Below are positions 8,293 to 19,650 of a DNA stretch of 64,000 nucleotides, one piece after another (the stretch's first letter is position 1; each line of letters opens with the position of its first letter). Both the position numbers and the translations under genes were made by a program. The stretch is from Brenneria izadpanahii (GTDB lineage Bacteria > Pseudomonadota > Gammaproteobacteria > Enterobacterales > Enterobacteriaceae): contig NZ_CP050854.1 in the NCBI RefSeq assembly GCF_017569925.1, positions 992,001 through 1,056,000 on the forward strand, written 5' to 3'. The notes beneath the pieces were generated by a model. It saw only the letters and a list, made by a program, of their open reading frames with translations. It was not told the DNA's origin and did no database searches.

Positions 8293-9627
8293 ATGAGTGA
8301 AGAAATTGAACTGAAATTTATTGTTCACCCCGACAGTGTTGATTCGCTGCGCAAACAGCTATCTGTCTGGCAGAGCGAATACAGCCATGCCGAGCATATC
8401 CATGCCCAGCGGCTGTCGAATACCTATTATGAGACGGCGGACAATTTCCTGCGCCGGCATGGCATAGGGCTGCGCATCCGCGGCGAGAACGAACGCTATG
8501 AAATGACGGTGAAAACCGCCGGTAAAGTGATTGGCGGGCTGCATCAGCACTCGGAATACAACGTGCCGCTGGAAAAAGCGGAACTGGATCTTGCTCTCCT
8601 ACCGGCGGATATCTGGCCTGAAAACTGCGATCCCGCAGCGCTTCAGCACGCGCTGCAACCGTTGTTCAGCACTGACTTCACCCGCGAGAAGTGGGTGGTC
8701 ACTTATCATCAAAGCCTGATTGAGGTTGCCCTTGATCAGGGCGCGATTCGCGCGGGCGAACTCAGTGAACCGCTGAGCGAGCTGGAGATGGAGCTTAAGC
8801 TGGGGCAGACTTCGGATCTGTTTGAACTGGCGGCGGAAATCGCCGAGTTTGGCGGTCTGCGTCAGGGTAGCCTCAGTAAAGCCGCCCGCGGGTATCATCT
8901 GGCGAAAGGCAATCCACCCCGCGAGTGCCGTCCGGTCGGCATCCTGGTTCTGGAGCCGAAAACCAATATCGATCAGGCGATTGGCGCGGCATTGGAGTAC
9001 GCGCTGGGCCATTGGCAATATCATGAAGAGCTGTGGGTTCGCGGCAATATGGAGGCTCGCCGCGCATTGCCGCAGGCCGGCGCGCTGATTCGCGAAATGC
9101 TGGTGTTGGTCGGGGGCGTGATTCCCCGCAAGGTAACGACTCTGTTCCGCGCCGCGCTCGCCAGCCTGGAAGATAAAGTACAAGGTTCCGAAAATGCGGA
9201 ACCCCTATGCTACAGCGTGGAGTATTTGCAAAGTAAGCTGGTGCTTACTTCATGGCTGGTCGAGGCAGGCTGGCGCAGCCATATGGATAATAAAGAGCGT
9301 ATTAAGCTACAGGGTTCTTATAAACGTTTCGCCGACATCATGCTGGGGCGTAGTTGCGCCGAGCTGAAACACACCTTCGTCGACTCCCTGAGCGACGTAC
9401 AATATGTACAGCAACTGCCTCGTTTACAGCGCAATATTTGCGCTCTTCAGCTGTTATCCGGCGCCTATCCGGCCGAACAGGTGGAGGCGTATATCGAGCG
9501 CTGGCGGGCTTTAATCAAGGCGGTTGAACAACTGTCAGACGAGCGCTCGCCGTCGCCATATCTGGAAACCTGCCGTAAACAGGCGTTGGCTCAGCCGCCG
9601 TTCTGGTTACACAGCGGCGAAAATTAA
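8293..9627 (+). CDS. ygiF: YgiF, inorganic triphosphatase (CYTH-CHAD)
   Basis: Tripolyphosphatase with an N-terminal CYTH tunnel domain starting EIELKF, then a C-terminal helical CHAD domain with basic residues thought to bind polyphosphate. CYTH motifs include the basic and acidic residues in GLRIRGENERYEMTVK and the later LSELEMELK strand. The 444-residue start MSEEIELKF is chosen by family convention. However, an in-frame ATG at 8245 has a better ribosome-binding site (AAGGTGA) and would add 16 residues, so the start is open. It sits ahead of glnE as in E. coli. Confidence 0.93.
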   Translation: MSEEIELKFIVHPDSVDSLRKQLSVWQSEYSHAEHIHAQRLSNTYYETADNFLRRHGIGLRIRGENERYEMTVKTAGKVIGGLHQHSEYNVPLEKAELDLALLPADIWPENCDPAALQHALQPLFSTDFTREKWVVTYHQSLIEVALDQGAIRAGELSEPLSELEMELKLGQTSDLFELAAEIAEFGGLRQGSLSKAARGYHLAKGNPPRECRPVGILVLEPKTNIDQAIGAALEYALGHWQYHEELWVRGNMEARRALPQAGALIREMLVLVGGVIPRKVTTLFRAALASLEDKVQGSENAEPLCYSVEYLQSKLVLTSWLVEAGWRSHMDNKERIKLQGSYKRFADIMLGRSCAELKHTFVDSLSDVQYVQQLPRLQRNICALQLLSGAYPAEQVEAYIERWRALIKAVEQLSDERSPSPYLETCRKQALAQPPFWLHSGEN

Positions 9628-9681
9628 CCGTTAACTGCGCTCACCCGCGCTTGAAGCGGGCGGCGTCTCAAGGGAATCACC

Positions 9682-12534
9682 ATGTCGACACTTCCTTTGC
9701 CGTCTTTGCCGCCGCTGCTGGCGGAACAGTCTCAACGGGCTCTGTTCCGTCTGCAAGAGGTTGCCGCCGACCACGCTCCGGCGACGGAGAGCGATCTCGC
9801 CGTATTGGCGATGAGCGATTTCGTCGGCGATGCGCTGATTCGCTACCCGGACTGGTGGGAGGAACTGCGCCGGCAGCCGCCGCAGCCGGAAGAGTGGCGG
9901 CATTATTCCGCGTGGCTGAGCAAGGTTCTGGCGGAAGCGCGTGATGAAACGGCGCTGATGAAGGTTCTGCGGCAGTTTCGCCGTCATATGTTGGTGAGGA
10001 TCGCCTGGTCGCAGGCGCTGCGCGTCAGCAGCACGGAGCAAACGCTGCGGCAGCTCAGCGAGCTGGCGGAAACGTTGATCATCTCGGCCCGCGACTGGCT
10101 GTATCAAGCCTGCTGCCGGGATTGGGGCACGCCCGTCAATGCGCAGGGCATTCCCCAACCGCTGCTTATTCTGGGTATGGGCAAGCTGGGCGGCGGCGAA
10201 CTGAATTTTTCTTCCGATATCGATCTGATTTTCACCTACCCGGAGAGCGGTCAAACGCAGGGCGGACGGCGCGAGCTGGATAACGCGCAGTTTTTTACCC
10301 GTTTAGGCCAGCGGCTGATTAAGGTGCTGGATCAGCCCACGGTCGATGGCTTTGTGTATCGTGTCGATATGCGGCTGCGGCCGTTTGGCGATAGCGGTCC
10401 GCTGGTGCTGAGCTTTGCCGCGATGGAGGATTATTACCAGGAGCAGGGAAGGGACTGGGAGCGCTACGCCATGGTTAAAGCCCGGCTGTTGGGCGGGATG
10501 GACGATGAATACAGCCAGGAGTTGCGCCGTACGCTGCGGCCTTTTGTCTTCCGGCGCTATATCGATTTCAGCGTTATTCAATCGCTGCGCAACATGAAGG
10601 GGATGATTGCCCGCGAGGTCCGCCGGCGGGATTTGCGCAACAATATCAAGCTGGGCGCGGGCGGCATTCGTGAGATTGAGTTTATCACCCAGGTTTTCCA
10701 GCTTATCCGCGGCGGCCGCGAGCCGGGGCTGCAGGAAAGGGCGCTATTGCCGACGCTGCGTCATATCGGGGAACTGGGCCTGCTGGCGCAGTCGCAGGTG
10801 GTTGAACTCAGCGAGGCGTACTGCTTTCTGCGCCGGCTGGAAAATCTGCTGCAGGCGATTGCCGATGAGCAAACGCAAACCCTGCCCGACGATGAACTCA
10901 ATCAATCGCGGCTGGCATGGGGCATGGGCTTTGATGACTGGACGATGCTGCAGCAGGCGTTGCTGCGGCACACGCAGTCCGTACGCCGCGTGTTTGATGA
11001 CTTAATTGGCGACGACGTACAGGATAATAGCGCTACTCCCGAACACGACAGCTATCGCAGCCTGTGGCAGGATACGCTGGATTACGCCGATCTGGCCTCG
11101 CTGACGCCGCACCTGACGGAAAGCGTGCGGGAAAAATTGCTGCGCGAGGTGGTTGATTTTCATCATGATGTGACCAAGCGCACTATCGGCCCGCGTGGAC
11201 GCGACGTACTCGATCAACTGATGCCCAATCTGCTGGCGGAAGTGTGCGCCCGGCAGGAAGCCGATATCATTTTATCCCGCTTAACCCCGCTGCTGCTGGG
11301 GATCGTCACCCGCACCACCTACCTGGAGCTGCTGCTGGAATCGCGGCCCGCGTTGGCGCAGTTGATTCGGTTGTGCGCGGCTTCGCCGATGGTGGCTAGC
11401 CAACTGGCGCGCTATCCGCTACTGCTTGATGAACTGCTCGATCCCGCCACCCTCTATCAACCGACCGCGCCGGAAGCCTATGCCGATGAGTTGCGTCAAT
11501 ATCTGATGCGCGTCCCGGAAGACGATGAAGAGCAGCAGTTGGAGGCGGTGCGCCAGTTCAAACAGGCTCAATTGTTGCGTATCGCCGCCGGAGATATTGC
11601 GGGCGCGCTGCCGGTGATGAAAGTAAGCGACCACTTAACCTATCTGGCCGAAGCGATTATCGCCGCGGTTGTACAGCAGGCATGGTCGCTGATGGCCGCG
11701 CGTTACGGTCAGCCGTCGCATTTGCGCCAGCGCGAGGGACGCGGTTTCGCCGTCATCGCCTATGGCAAGCTGGGCGGTTGGGAATTAGGCTACGGCTCCG
11801 ATCTGGATCTGGTTTTTCTGCTGGATTGTCCGCCCGATGTCATGACTGACGGCGAGCGCAGCATCGATGGCCGCCAGTTTTATCTGCGGCTGGCCCAGCG
11901 CGTGATGCATCTGTTCAGCACGCGCACGTCGTCGGGCATTTTGTATGAGGTGGATGCGCGTCTGCGGCCCTCCGGGGCGGCGGGCATGCTGGTCAGCACG
12001 GTTGACGCGTTTGATGATTACCAGCGTAACGAAGCCTGGACCTGGGAACATCAGGCGCTGGTGCGGGCGCGTATGGTTTACGGCGAAAGCGGCATACAGC
12101 AGCAGTTTGAGTCGATACGCCGCAATATTCTCGGCCGTGAGCGCGATCCCGACAAACTGCGCACCGAAGTGCGTGAAATGCGCGAGAAGATGCGCCAGCA
12201 TCTGGCGAACAAAGACAAAACGCTGTTTGATCTGAAAACGGACGCCGGCGGGATCACCGACATTGAGTTTATCGTTCAGTATCTGGTGCTGCGCTATGCT
12301 TCACAAGAGCCGCGTTTGACTCGCTGGTCGGATAATGTGCGAATTCTAGAGATGATGGCGCGCTACGGCGTGATGGAAGAGAGTGAGGCCGATGCCCTGA
12401 AACTGGCTTACGTCACGATGCGCAATGAGCTACACCATCTGGCGCTGCAGGAGATATCCGGCCGGGTAAGCCAGGATAGGTTTACGGCTGAACGGCAACA
12501 GGTTTTACAAAGTTGGAGCAAGTGGCTGGGTTGA
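9682..12534 (+). CDS. glnE: Glutamine synthetase adenylyltransferase/deadenylylase
   Basis: Bifunctional regulator that adenylylates and deadenylylates glutamine synthetase in response to glutamine and PII. Length 950 (E. coli 946). It has two nucleotidyltransferase domains in tandem: the deadenylylating one with [20 protein letters not shown] near residue 160, and the adenylylating one with [20 protein letters not shown] near residue 695. Both carry the DxD metal-binding aspartates, so both activities look intact. It starts 54 bp after ygiF and is probably cotranscribed with it. Confidence 0.97.
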   Translation: MSTLPLPSLPPLLAEQSQRALFRLQEVAADHAPATESDLAVLAMSDFVGDALIRYPDWWEELRRQPPQPEEWRHYSAWLSKVLAEARDETALMKVLRQFRRHMLVRIAWSQALRVSSTEQTLRQLSELAETLIISARDWLYQACCRDWGTPVNAQGIPQPLLILGMGKLGGGELNFSSDIDLIFTYPESGQTQGGRRELDNAQFFTRLGQRLIKVLDQPTVDGFVYRVDMRLRPFGDSGPLVLSFAAMEDYYQEQGRDWERYAMVKARLLGGMDDEYSQELRRTLRPFVFRRYIDFSVIQSLRNMKGMIAREVRRRDLRNNIKLGAGGIREIEFITQVFQLIRGGREPGLQERALLPTLRHIGELGLLAQSQVVELSEAYCFLRRLENLLQAIADEQTQTLPDDELNQSRLAWGMGFDDWTMLQQALLRHTQSVRRVFDDLIGDDVQDNSATPEHDSYRSLWQDTLDYADLASLTPHLTESVREKLLREVVDFHHDVTKRTIGPRGRDVLDQLMPNLLAEVCARQEADIILSRLTPLLLGIVTRTTYLELLLESRPALAQLIRLCAASPMVASQLARYPLLLDELLDPATLYQPTAPEAYADELRQYLMRVPEDDEEQQLEAVRQFKQAQLLRIAAGDIAGALPVMKVSDHLTYLAEAIIAAVVQQAWSLMAARYGQPSHLRQREGRGFAVIAYGKLGGWELGYGSDLDLVFLLDCPPDVMTDGERSIDGRQFYLRLAQRVMHLFSTRTSSGILYEVDARLRPSGAAGMLVSTVDAFDDYQRNEAWTWEHQALVRARMVYGESGIQQQFESIRRNILGRERDPDKLRTEVREMREKMRQHLANKDKTLFDLKTDAGGITDIEFIVQYLVLRYASQEPRLTRWSDNVRILEMMARYGVMEESEADALKLAYVTMRNELHHLALQEISGRVSQDRFTAERQQVLQSWSKWLG

Positions 12535-12535
12535 G

Positions 12536-12573
12536 AAGCGCTTCGCATTCTGTTTAACCGGGGAGCGCTTTTT
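12536..12573 (+). terminator. Possible terminator after glnE
   Basis: AAGCGCT (12536-12542) pairs with AGCGCTT (12564-12570) and is followed by TTTTT. The 21-base loop is long, so this may be a weak terminator between glnE and hldE. Confidence 0.4.
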
Positions 12574-12637
12574 GCTGGTAATAATCAGGCCTGTGATATT
12601 ATGACGCGCATTATGCGAAATGAGCTTGGAGTATGGG

Positions 12638-14071
12638 ATGAAAGTTACGCTGCCTGATTTCCGCCGCGCGGGCGTATTAGTGGTTGGGGATGTCATGTTG
12701 GACCGCTACTGGTATGGGCCGACCAGCCGGATTTCGCCGGAAGCGCCGGTGCCGGTGGTGAAGGTGGATACGATAGAAGAGCGGCCGGGCGGGGCCGCCA
12801 ACGTGGCGATGAATATCGCATCCCTGGGCGCGCTTTCCCGCTTGGTCGGCCTGACGGGGATTGACGACGCCGCGCGCGCCCTGAGCAGCAAACTTAACGA
12901 AGTCAACGTGAAGTGCGATTTCGTCTCCGTGCCGACGCATCCGACGATTACCAAACTGCGCGTGTTGTCCCGTAATCAGCAGTTGATCCGGCTGGATTTT
13001 GAAGAGGGTTTCGACGGCGTCGATCCGCAGCCGATGATTGAGCGTATCCAGCAGGCGTTGCCGAATATCGGCGCGTTGGTGCTGTCCGATTACGCGAAAG
13101 GGGCGCTCGCCCATGTTCAGACGATGGTCCAGACGGCAAGAGCGGCGGGCGTACCGGTATTGATCGATCCGAAAGGAACGGATTTTGCCCGTTACCGCGG
13201 GGCGACGCTGTTGACGCCTAACCTGTCGGAATTCGAAGCGGTGGTCGGGCGTTGTCAAAATGAAGAGGAACTGGTGTCGCGCGGTATGCAACTGGTGGCT
13301 GATTACGATCTCTCCGCGCTGCTGATCACGCGTTCCGAGCAGGGTATGACGCTGTTGCAGCCGGGAAAAGCGCCGTTGAATCTGCCGACGCAGGCGCAGG
13401 AAGTGTATGACGTGACCGGCGCGGGAGATACGGTTATCGGCGTGCTGGCCGCGGCGCTGGCCGCAGGCAATCCGCTTGAAGAAGCCTGTTTCCTGGCTAA
13501 TGCCGCGGCGGGCGTGGTGGTCGGCAAATTGGGCACTTCAACGGTAACGCCGATCGAGCTGGAAAACGCCATTCGCGGCCGCGCGGAAACCGGGTTCGGC
13601 GTGATGAGCGAGCCGCAACTGAAAGAAGCCGTGGAGCAGGCGCGTCAGCGCGGCGAAAAGATCGTCATGACCAACGGCTGCTTCGATATTCTGCATGCGG
13701 GACACGTCTCCTATCTTTCTAATGCCCGCAAACTTGGCGATCGCCTGATTGTCGCCGTGAATAGCGATGCCTCGACCAAACGCCTGAAAGGGCCGAGCAG
13801 GCCGGTTAACCCGCTGCCGCAGCGCATGATCGTGCTGGGAGCATTAGAGTCCGTTGATTGGGTAGTGGCGTTTGAGGAGGATACTCCGCAGCGTCTGATT
13901 GCCGAAATCCTACCGGATATTCTGGTAAAAGGTGGCGATTATCAGCCGCATCAAATCGCGGGCAGCGAAGAGGTATGGGCCAACGGCGGCGAGGTTAAGG
14001 TGCTGAATTTTGAAGACGGTTGTTCCACCACCAACATTATTAACGCCATTAAAGCCGGTAAGTCTGAATAA
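12638..14071 (+). CDS. hldE: Bifunctional heptose kinase/adenylyltransferase
   Basis: Makes ADP-glycero-manno-heptose for the LPS inner core: the N-terminal ribokinase-like domain phosphorylates heptose-7-phosphate at C1 and the C-terminal domain transfers AMP. Evidence: [15 protein letters not shown] near residue 45, the kinase anion hole [17 protein letters not shown] near residue 258, and the nucleotidyltransferase motif [16 protein letters not shown] near residue 345. Length is 477, as in E. coli. The frame is open 6 codons upstream, but the ATG of MKVTLPDF fits a GGAG site and the family. ligA starts only 15 bp downstream, an unusual neighbour. Confidence 0.97.
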   Translation: MKVTLPDFRRAGVLVVGDVMLDRYWYGPTSRISPEAPVPVVKVDTIEERPGGAANVAMNIASLGALSRLVGLTGIDDAARALSSKLNEVNVKCDFVSVPTHPTITKLRVLSRNQQLIRLDFEEGFDGVDPQPMIERIQQALPNIGALVLSDYAKGALAHVQTMVQTARAAGVPVLIDPKGTDFARYRGATLLTPNLSEFEAVVGRCQNEEELVSRGMQLVADYDLSALLITRSEQGMTLLQPGKAPLNLPTQAQEVYDVTGAGDTVIGVLAAALAAGNPLEEACFLANAAAGVVVGKLGTSTVTPIELENAIRGRAETGFGVMSEPQLKEAVEQARQRGEKIVMTNGCFDILHAGHVSYLSNARKLGDRLIVAVNSDASTKRLKGPSRPVNPLPQRMIVLGALESVDWVVAFEEDTPQRLIAEILPDILVKGGDYQPHQIAGSEEVWANGGEVKVLNFEDGCSTTNIINAIKAGKSE

Positions 14072-16141
<2,070 letters not shown>

Positions 16142-16143
16142 CG

Positions 16144-16368
16144 GTGGAAAAAGAAGACCTGATTGAGATTGCCAATATGCAGATGCCGTTTGGTAAATAC
16201 CAGGGGCGTGCTCTGATCGATCTCCCGGAAGAGTATCTACTGTGGTTCGCCCGTAAGGGCGAATTCCCGCAAGGGCGTCTGGGCGAGCTGATGCAAATTA
16301 CGCTGGCAATCAAAATAGAAGGTCTGCAAGGTCTGGTTAAGCCATTGAAACGTAATCACAAGGCATGA
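16144..16368 (+). CDS. ypeB: YpeB-like DUF3820 protein
   Basis: 74-residue cytoplasmic protein of the DUF3820 family with the hallmark MPFGKYQGRALIDLPEEYL segment. It starts with GTG 2 bp after the ligA stop, so it is very likely cotranslated with ligA, just as ypeB follows ligA in E. coli. The pair has therefore moved together to this locus. Function is unknown; the FGKYxG motif also occurs in exonuclease-associated putative quorum-sensing-regulated proteins. Confidence 0.9.
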   Translation: MEKEDLIEIANMQMPFGKYQGRALIDLPEEYLLWFARKGEFPQGRLGELMQITLAIKIEGLQGLVKPLKRNHKA

Positions 16369-16384
16369 TTTTATCTCATGCCTT
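16360..16384. terminator. 9-bp perfect hairpin at the ypeB/flxA-like 1 convergent ends
   Basis: AAGGCATGA (16360-16368, including the ypeB stop) pairs with TCATGCCTT (16376-16384) around a 7-base AT-rich loop. There is no U-tract, but the position between convergent genes suggests a transcript end. Confidence 0.5.
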
Positions 16385-16399
16385 GCCTGCTACTTGCCG

Positions 16400-16756
16400 T
16401 TAAACATAAAGGTTAATTTGATTTTCTTCCGTTGGGCGATTAACGCCATCGGCCTGCGCTGACAGACTATTCTCATCTGTTCCGGTATCTTCTACAGACT
16501 GCTTCGCCTGGGCGCTTTCTTGCGCTTGTTGGGCCTCAAGTTGAGCGATCTGCGCTTCAATAGCCTGGATCTGGGCCTGCAACGTTTCGCTCTGAGTTGA
16601 CGCTGTTTCTGAGTCTCCAGATGAACTTGATACGTTCTCAAGCTGCTCTGTCAGTTTTTCAAGCTTCTGAGTTAATTGATTGATCTTCTGAGCATAGGTT
16701 TGCGAATCGCTGCCCGAAGATGACGTTACTGATGAAACCGCACTGATGCTGGACAT
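16400..16756 (-). CDS. FlxA-like coiled-coil protein 1
   Basis: 118-residue hydrophilic protein with a Ser/Thr-rich N-terminus (SSISAVSSVTSSSGSDS) and a long heptad-rich helix (INQLTQKLEKLTEQLENV, then LQAQIQAIEAQIAQLEAQQ), ending in a charged linker and NLYV. It matches the FlxA-like family, whose E. coli member is a FliA-dependent gene of unknown function. A neighbouring protein of identical length and layout (16970-17326) ends DLYV, so the two are paralogues. AGGAGG precedes the ATG by a good distance. A FliA-like promoter and a palindrome lie upstream. No signal peptide or membrane segment is seen. Confidence 0.8.
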   Translation of the reverse strand: MSSISAVSSVTSSSGSDSQTYAQKINQLTQKLEKLTEQLENVSSSSGDSETASTQSETLQAQIQAIEAQIAQLEAQQAQESAQAKQSVEDTGTDENSLSAQADGVNRPTEENQINLYV

Positions 16757-16774
16757 TTCTCCTCCTGATAAAGA

Positions 16775-16789
16775 TCACACATAGTGTGA
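16775..16789. promoter_or_regulatory. Palindrome in the flxA-like 1 leader
   Basis: TCACAC-ATA-GTGTGA is a perfect 6-bp inverted repeat lying between the candidate FliA promoter (16795-16821) and the ribosome-binding site of flxA-like 1. It could be an operator or a small RNA hairpin; no regulator is assigned. Confidence 0.45.
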
Positions 16790-16794
16790 ATTTA

Positions 16795-16821
16795 TTATCG
16801 GTAAATACGCTTTCGTATTGA
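16795..16821 (-). promoter_or_regulatory. Candidate FliA (sigma-28) promoter for flxA-like 1
   Basis: Reading the minus strand, TCAATACG (-35), 11 bp, then ACCGATAA (-10, 7 of 8 to GCCGATAA). The -35 keeps only part of TAAAGTTT. It is 39 bp upstream of the gene start. The same arrangement, with a better match, precedes flxA-like 2, which raises confidence. Confidence 0.6.
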
Positions 16822-16969
16822 GGATAATTGGGTTGTTAAGACGAATGATTGTCGTCAAAACTTGGTAATACATGTAACAAAAGGTGTTTATCTTGTTTTT
16901 GTCGCCGCCTTGCCATTGTTTACGTTTTCATCGCAACTGATATTTCAGTCGCGTATTTTTATGATGACA

Positions 16970-17326
16970 TTATACGTAAAGATCAAGCCGGCCGTTTTCC
17001 GATGCGGCGTCGCCTATATCCTGGGCTTCCGATATGTTGGCGTCCGCCGGCGGCGGAGAAACCGGTTGACCCTGTTGCAAGGCGGATACCTGGGAATGGA
17101 GAGCAACCAATTGCGCTTGGATAATCTGTTTCTGTTCCTGAATTTGAGTATTACTTAAACCGTCATCTCCACTGACGGCGGTGGTATTGAGTTGCGATAG
17201 CTTTTCGTTAAGATGGCTAATGCGTTGATTAAGCTGTGTAACCTGTTGGTCGACATCGTTAGCAGTATTAGATGTGATCGGCGCAATAGAAGAAACTAAA
17301 ACCAGAGCAATAGAAGATGTAGACAT
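16970..17326 (-). CDS. FlxA-like coiled-coil protein 2
   Basis: 118 residues, the same length as flxA-like 1 with the same plan: a Ser/Thr-rich start (MSTSSIALVLVSS), a heptad region (VTQLNQRISHLNEKLSQL, then QIIQAQLVALHSQVSALQQG), a Pro-rich linker and an acidic tail ending DLYV. The frame is open 28 codons further upstream, but the ATG at 17326 has a GAGGATAAAACG leader and lies correctly behind a FliA promoter, which would otherwise fall inside the extension. Its role is unknown; coexpression with late flagellar genes is inferred from the promoter. Confidence 0.8.
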   Translation of the reverse strand: MSTSSIALVLVSSIAPITSNTANDVDQQVTQLNQRISHLNEKLSQLNTTAVSGDDGLSNTQIQEQKQIIQAQLVALHSQVSALQQGQPVSPPPADANISEAQDIGDAASENGRLDLYV

Positions 17327-17369
17327 CGTTTTATCCTCAACGTAAAAATTCCTGACGGCAACTTTACGA

Positions 17370-17396
17370 TTATCGGTTAAATTTCCCCCAACTTTA
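17370..17396 (-). promoter_or_regulatory. Strong FliA (sigma-28) promoter for flxA-like 2
   Basis: On the minus strand: TAAAGTTG (7 of 8 to TAAAGTTT), exactly 11 bp, then ACCGATAA (7 of 8 to GCCGATAA). It lies 43 bp ahead of the chosen start. This is the best sigma-28 match in the window. Confidence 0.82.
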
Positions 17397-17413
17397 ATAT
17401 TTAGAAACAATAA

Positions 17414-18949
17414 TCAGCGGCCATAGACACTAATCGCGCTATTTAAGCGTTTCGCCTGGTTGTTCAACCCTTCGGCGGTTTCTGTCGATTGCGTAACCAT
17501 ATCCGTATTGTGCTGCGTCATCTCTTCGATATGGGCAATTGATGTATTGATTAATTCCAGCGCGGATGTTTGCTCGTGGGCGGCATTGCTGATCTCTTTG
17601 ATCATCGTTGAAACTTGCAGCACCTCGTTCACGATATCGCCGATATGTTTACTGGCATTTTCCACCATCTCCCCGCCTGACTTAACGCTTTTTACATTGT
17701 CGTCAATCAGCGCTTTGATCTCTTTCGCCGCGGATGCCGAGTGTTGCGCCAAATTGCGGACTTCGGCGGCCACTACGGCGAATCCTTTACCCTGCACTCC
17801 GGCGCGAGCCGCTTCAACGGAGGCATTCAAGGCAAGGATATTGGTCTGAAAGGCGATACTGTCGATCACGCTGATGATATCGACGATTTTATTACTGGCA
17901 TTGGAAATCGAATCCATCATGCCGCTGGTTTCCTGCATGATTTCCCCGCCTTTGATGGCGGTGCGGCTGGCGGTCTCCGCCATTTGTGTGGCCTGAGCCG
18001 CGGTTTCAGAGCTCTGCTGAACCGCAGCGGTAATTTGCTCTATGGCCGCGGCCGTTTGTTGCAGATTGGCGGCGGTTTCTTCCGTCCGGCTATTCAGCGC
18101 GACGTTGTTTTCGGCCAGTTTCTGGCTGACATCCGTCATTCCGTTTACCTGGGTGCTGACATCATCGACCAGCGAGTGCAGGTTGAGCCCGAATTGGTTG
18201 ATGGCCCGCAGCAACAGGCCGATCTCATCAACCCGGTTCAGTCGTATCGGTTTTGCTTTACGGCCTGAGACGACATGCTGCGCCTGTTTCAGAATCGTTT
18301 TTAGCGGTTGGGTAATTTGCCGTTGCAGAAAGGTATCCAACAGCAGGATTAACGGCAGAGTAATGGCCGTTAGCCAAAGCGGGTTCACGCCGGCAAGAGA
18401 GAGTAAAACCGGGATTATTCCAGCAGTTAGCATCGTCAGACGTAGGCGCCAGCGAACGGACAATTTTTGTAATATTGATAACGGGGAGAATATGCCGCTT
18501 CGCACCACTAATCCTTTATATAGCTTACGATTCCCGGCCTGCTTTTTCTTCATTGCAGCATATAGAGGTTCAGCCTGTTTGATTTCATCCGCGCTCGGCG
18601 TATTGCGCACGGAGATATAACCCGTTAATTGATTTTGATGATAAACCGGTGTGACATTCGCCCGAACCCAATAATAGTCGCCATTGTTACGTCTGTTTTT
18701 TACCAGTCCGGTCCAGCTATCGCCTTGCTTTAAGGTCGACCACATATCTGCGAACGCTTCGACGGGCATATCCGGATGGCGTACAATATTGTGCGGTTGG
18801 TTGATTAATTCGGATTCAGCGAAACCGCTGACGTTGATAAATGCAGAATTAGCGTAAGTAATATGACTTTCTCTATCCGTTGTGGACATCAATGTCGTAT
18901 CCATATCCAACAGATATTCCTGCTGTGTGACAGGCGTATTTAATCTCAT
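17414..18949 (-). CDS. Aer-like PAS chemoreceptor
   Basis: 511-residue energy/redox-taxis receptor. The cytoplasmic N-terminal PAS domain (about 10-120) carries the Aer signature TTLMSTTDRESHITYANSAF, the HNIVRHPDMP stretch and NNGDYYWVRANVTPVY, consistent with FAD binding. A membrane hairpin (about 172-212), HAMP-like linker and signalling domain with SIAFQTNILALNASVEAARA follow. The frame begins 16 codons earlier, but the ATG at 18949 has CAGGGG six bases upstream and matches Aer N-termini. It lies directly upstream of flxA-like 2 on the same strand. A lone FliA -10-like TCCGATAA at 19042-19049 lacks a -35. It differs from E. coli Aer enough that it could be a paralogue. Confidence 0.9.
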   Translation of the reverse strand: MRLNTPVTQQEYLLDMDTTLMSTTDRESHITYANSAFINVSGFAESELINQPHNIVRHPDMPVEAFADMWSTLKQGDSWTGLVKNRRNNGDYYWVRANVTPVYHQNQLTGYISVRNTPSADEIKQAEPLYAAMKKKQAGNRKLYKGLVVRSGIFSPLSILQKLSVRWRLRLTMLTAGIIPVLLSLAGVNPLWLTAITLPLILLLDTFLQRQITQPLKTILKQAQHVVSGRKAKPIRLNRVDEIGLLLRAINQFGLNLHSLVDDVSTQVNGMTDVSQKLAENNVALNSRTEETAANLQQTAAAIEQITAAVQQSSETAAQATQMAETASRTAIKGGEIMQETSGMMDSISNASNKIVDIISVIDSIAFQTNILALNASVEAARAGVQGKGFAVVAAEVRNLAQHSASAAKEIKALIDDNVKSVKSGGEMVENASKHIGDIVNEVLQVSTMIKEISNAAHEQTSALELINTSIAHIEEMTQHNTDMVTQSTETAEGLNNQAKRLNSAISVYGR

Positions 18950-19595
18950 CAGAAACCCCTGAGTGTTCATACCCTTATTTATTTGAAGTTTCAGCATTTT
19001 TCCGCTAACGCGCAGCTAGCGATAGTCATCCGCCTGACGGTTTATCGGAGAAATAAACGTATCGGGATTGATTAATATTTCTTACTGAAACGCCAAATTT
19101 TTGGGGTATATTGCTGTGTAAATTAATCAATGTTCAAAATATGCTCCATCCTTCAGGCTACTGCCATGCCGGCGTATCGTGAAGCGTATGGAGGATATAT
19201 ACCGTTATTGTAATAAGCGTACCGTCGATTTTTAGCGATAACTTGACGTTTCGCCAACGGCCTTCTTTTTAAGATCAATACCTGAATATATTTTCTGTCT
19301 TGTCAGGTATTGTAAATTTATGATGAGGAGGATCCCGATGTCAATGAATTCATTTAATTATTAATAAATCAATAGTGAAAAAGCGTTATTAAAGCGAGTA
19401 ATTAAGAATGATAGGCATATTCAATAAATGGATGGCGGATAGGATGGATGGAAAGATGATATTGCCTATTTGTTAAATATTATTATGCAATAATTTTTGA
19501 TTTTACTTCGAATGTTGCAAATTATGGTTTTTTATGCGGGCTTATTGCTAATTCGGCAAGGGTGAATACTGGCTATATTGATCCCACATCAAAAA
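18950..19595. other. AT-rich gene-free stretch between the Aer-like gene and garD
   Basis: About 650 bp, clearly more AT-rich than its surroundings, with no ORF of convincing length on either strand. It holds a possible tiny ORF at 19338-19364 and upstream sequence of the Aer-like receptor. Nothing else recognisable. The base composition resembles the garD-garP intergenic region. Confidence 0.6.
19338..19364 (+). CDS. Possible 8-codon ORF with strong ribosome-binding site
   Basis: GATGAGGAGGATCCCG precedes ATG, followed by codons for MSMNSFNY and TAA. The Shine-Dalgarno match is better than that of most genes here, but the peptide has no recognised family and no obvious downstream partner on the same strand (garD is convergent). 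It could be a leader, a gene remnant or chance. Confidence 0.2.
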   Translation: MSMNSFNY

Positions 19596-19631
19596 CGGTA
19601 ATAAATAAAATGGCCGGAATTTGTTCCGGCC
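19596..19631 (-). terminator. Terminator after garD
   Basis: GGCCGGAA (19612-19619) and TTCCGGCC (19624-19631) form a perfect 8-bp stem with a 4-base loop. On the minus strand it is followed by ATTTTATTTATT, giving a U-rich tail just past the garD stop. Confidence 0.8.
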
Positions 19632-19650
19632 ACAAGAGGAAATATTTCAA

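Noticed and set aside
18997..19060. FliA promoter for the Aer-like receptor
   Set aside because: Only a -10-like TCCGATAA (minus strand, 19042-19049) is present; no TAAA at any acceptable spacing.
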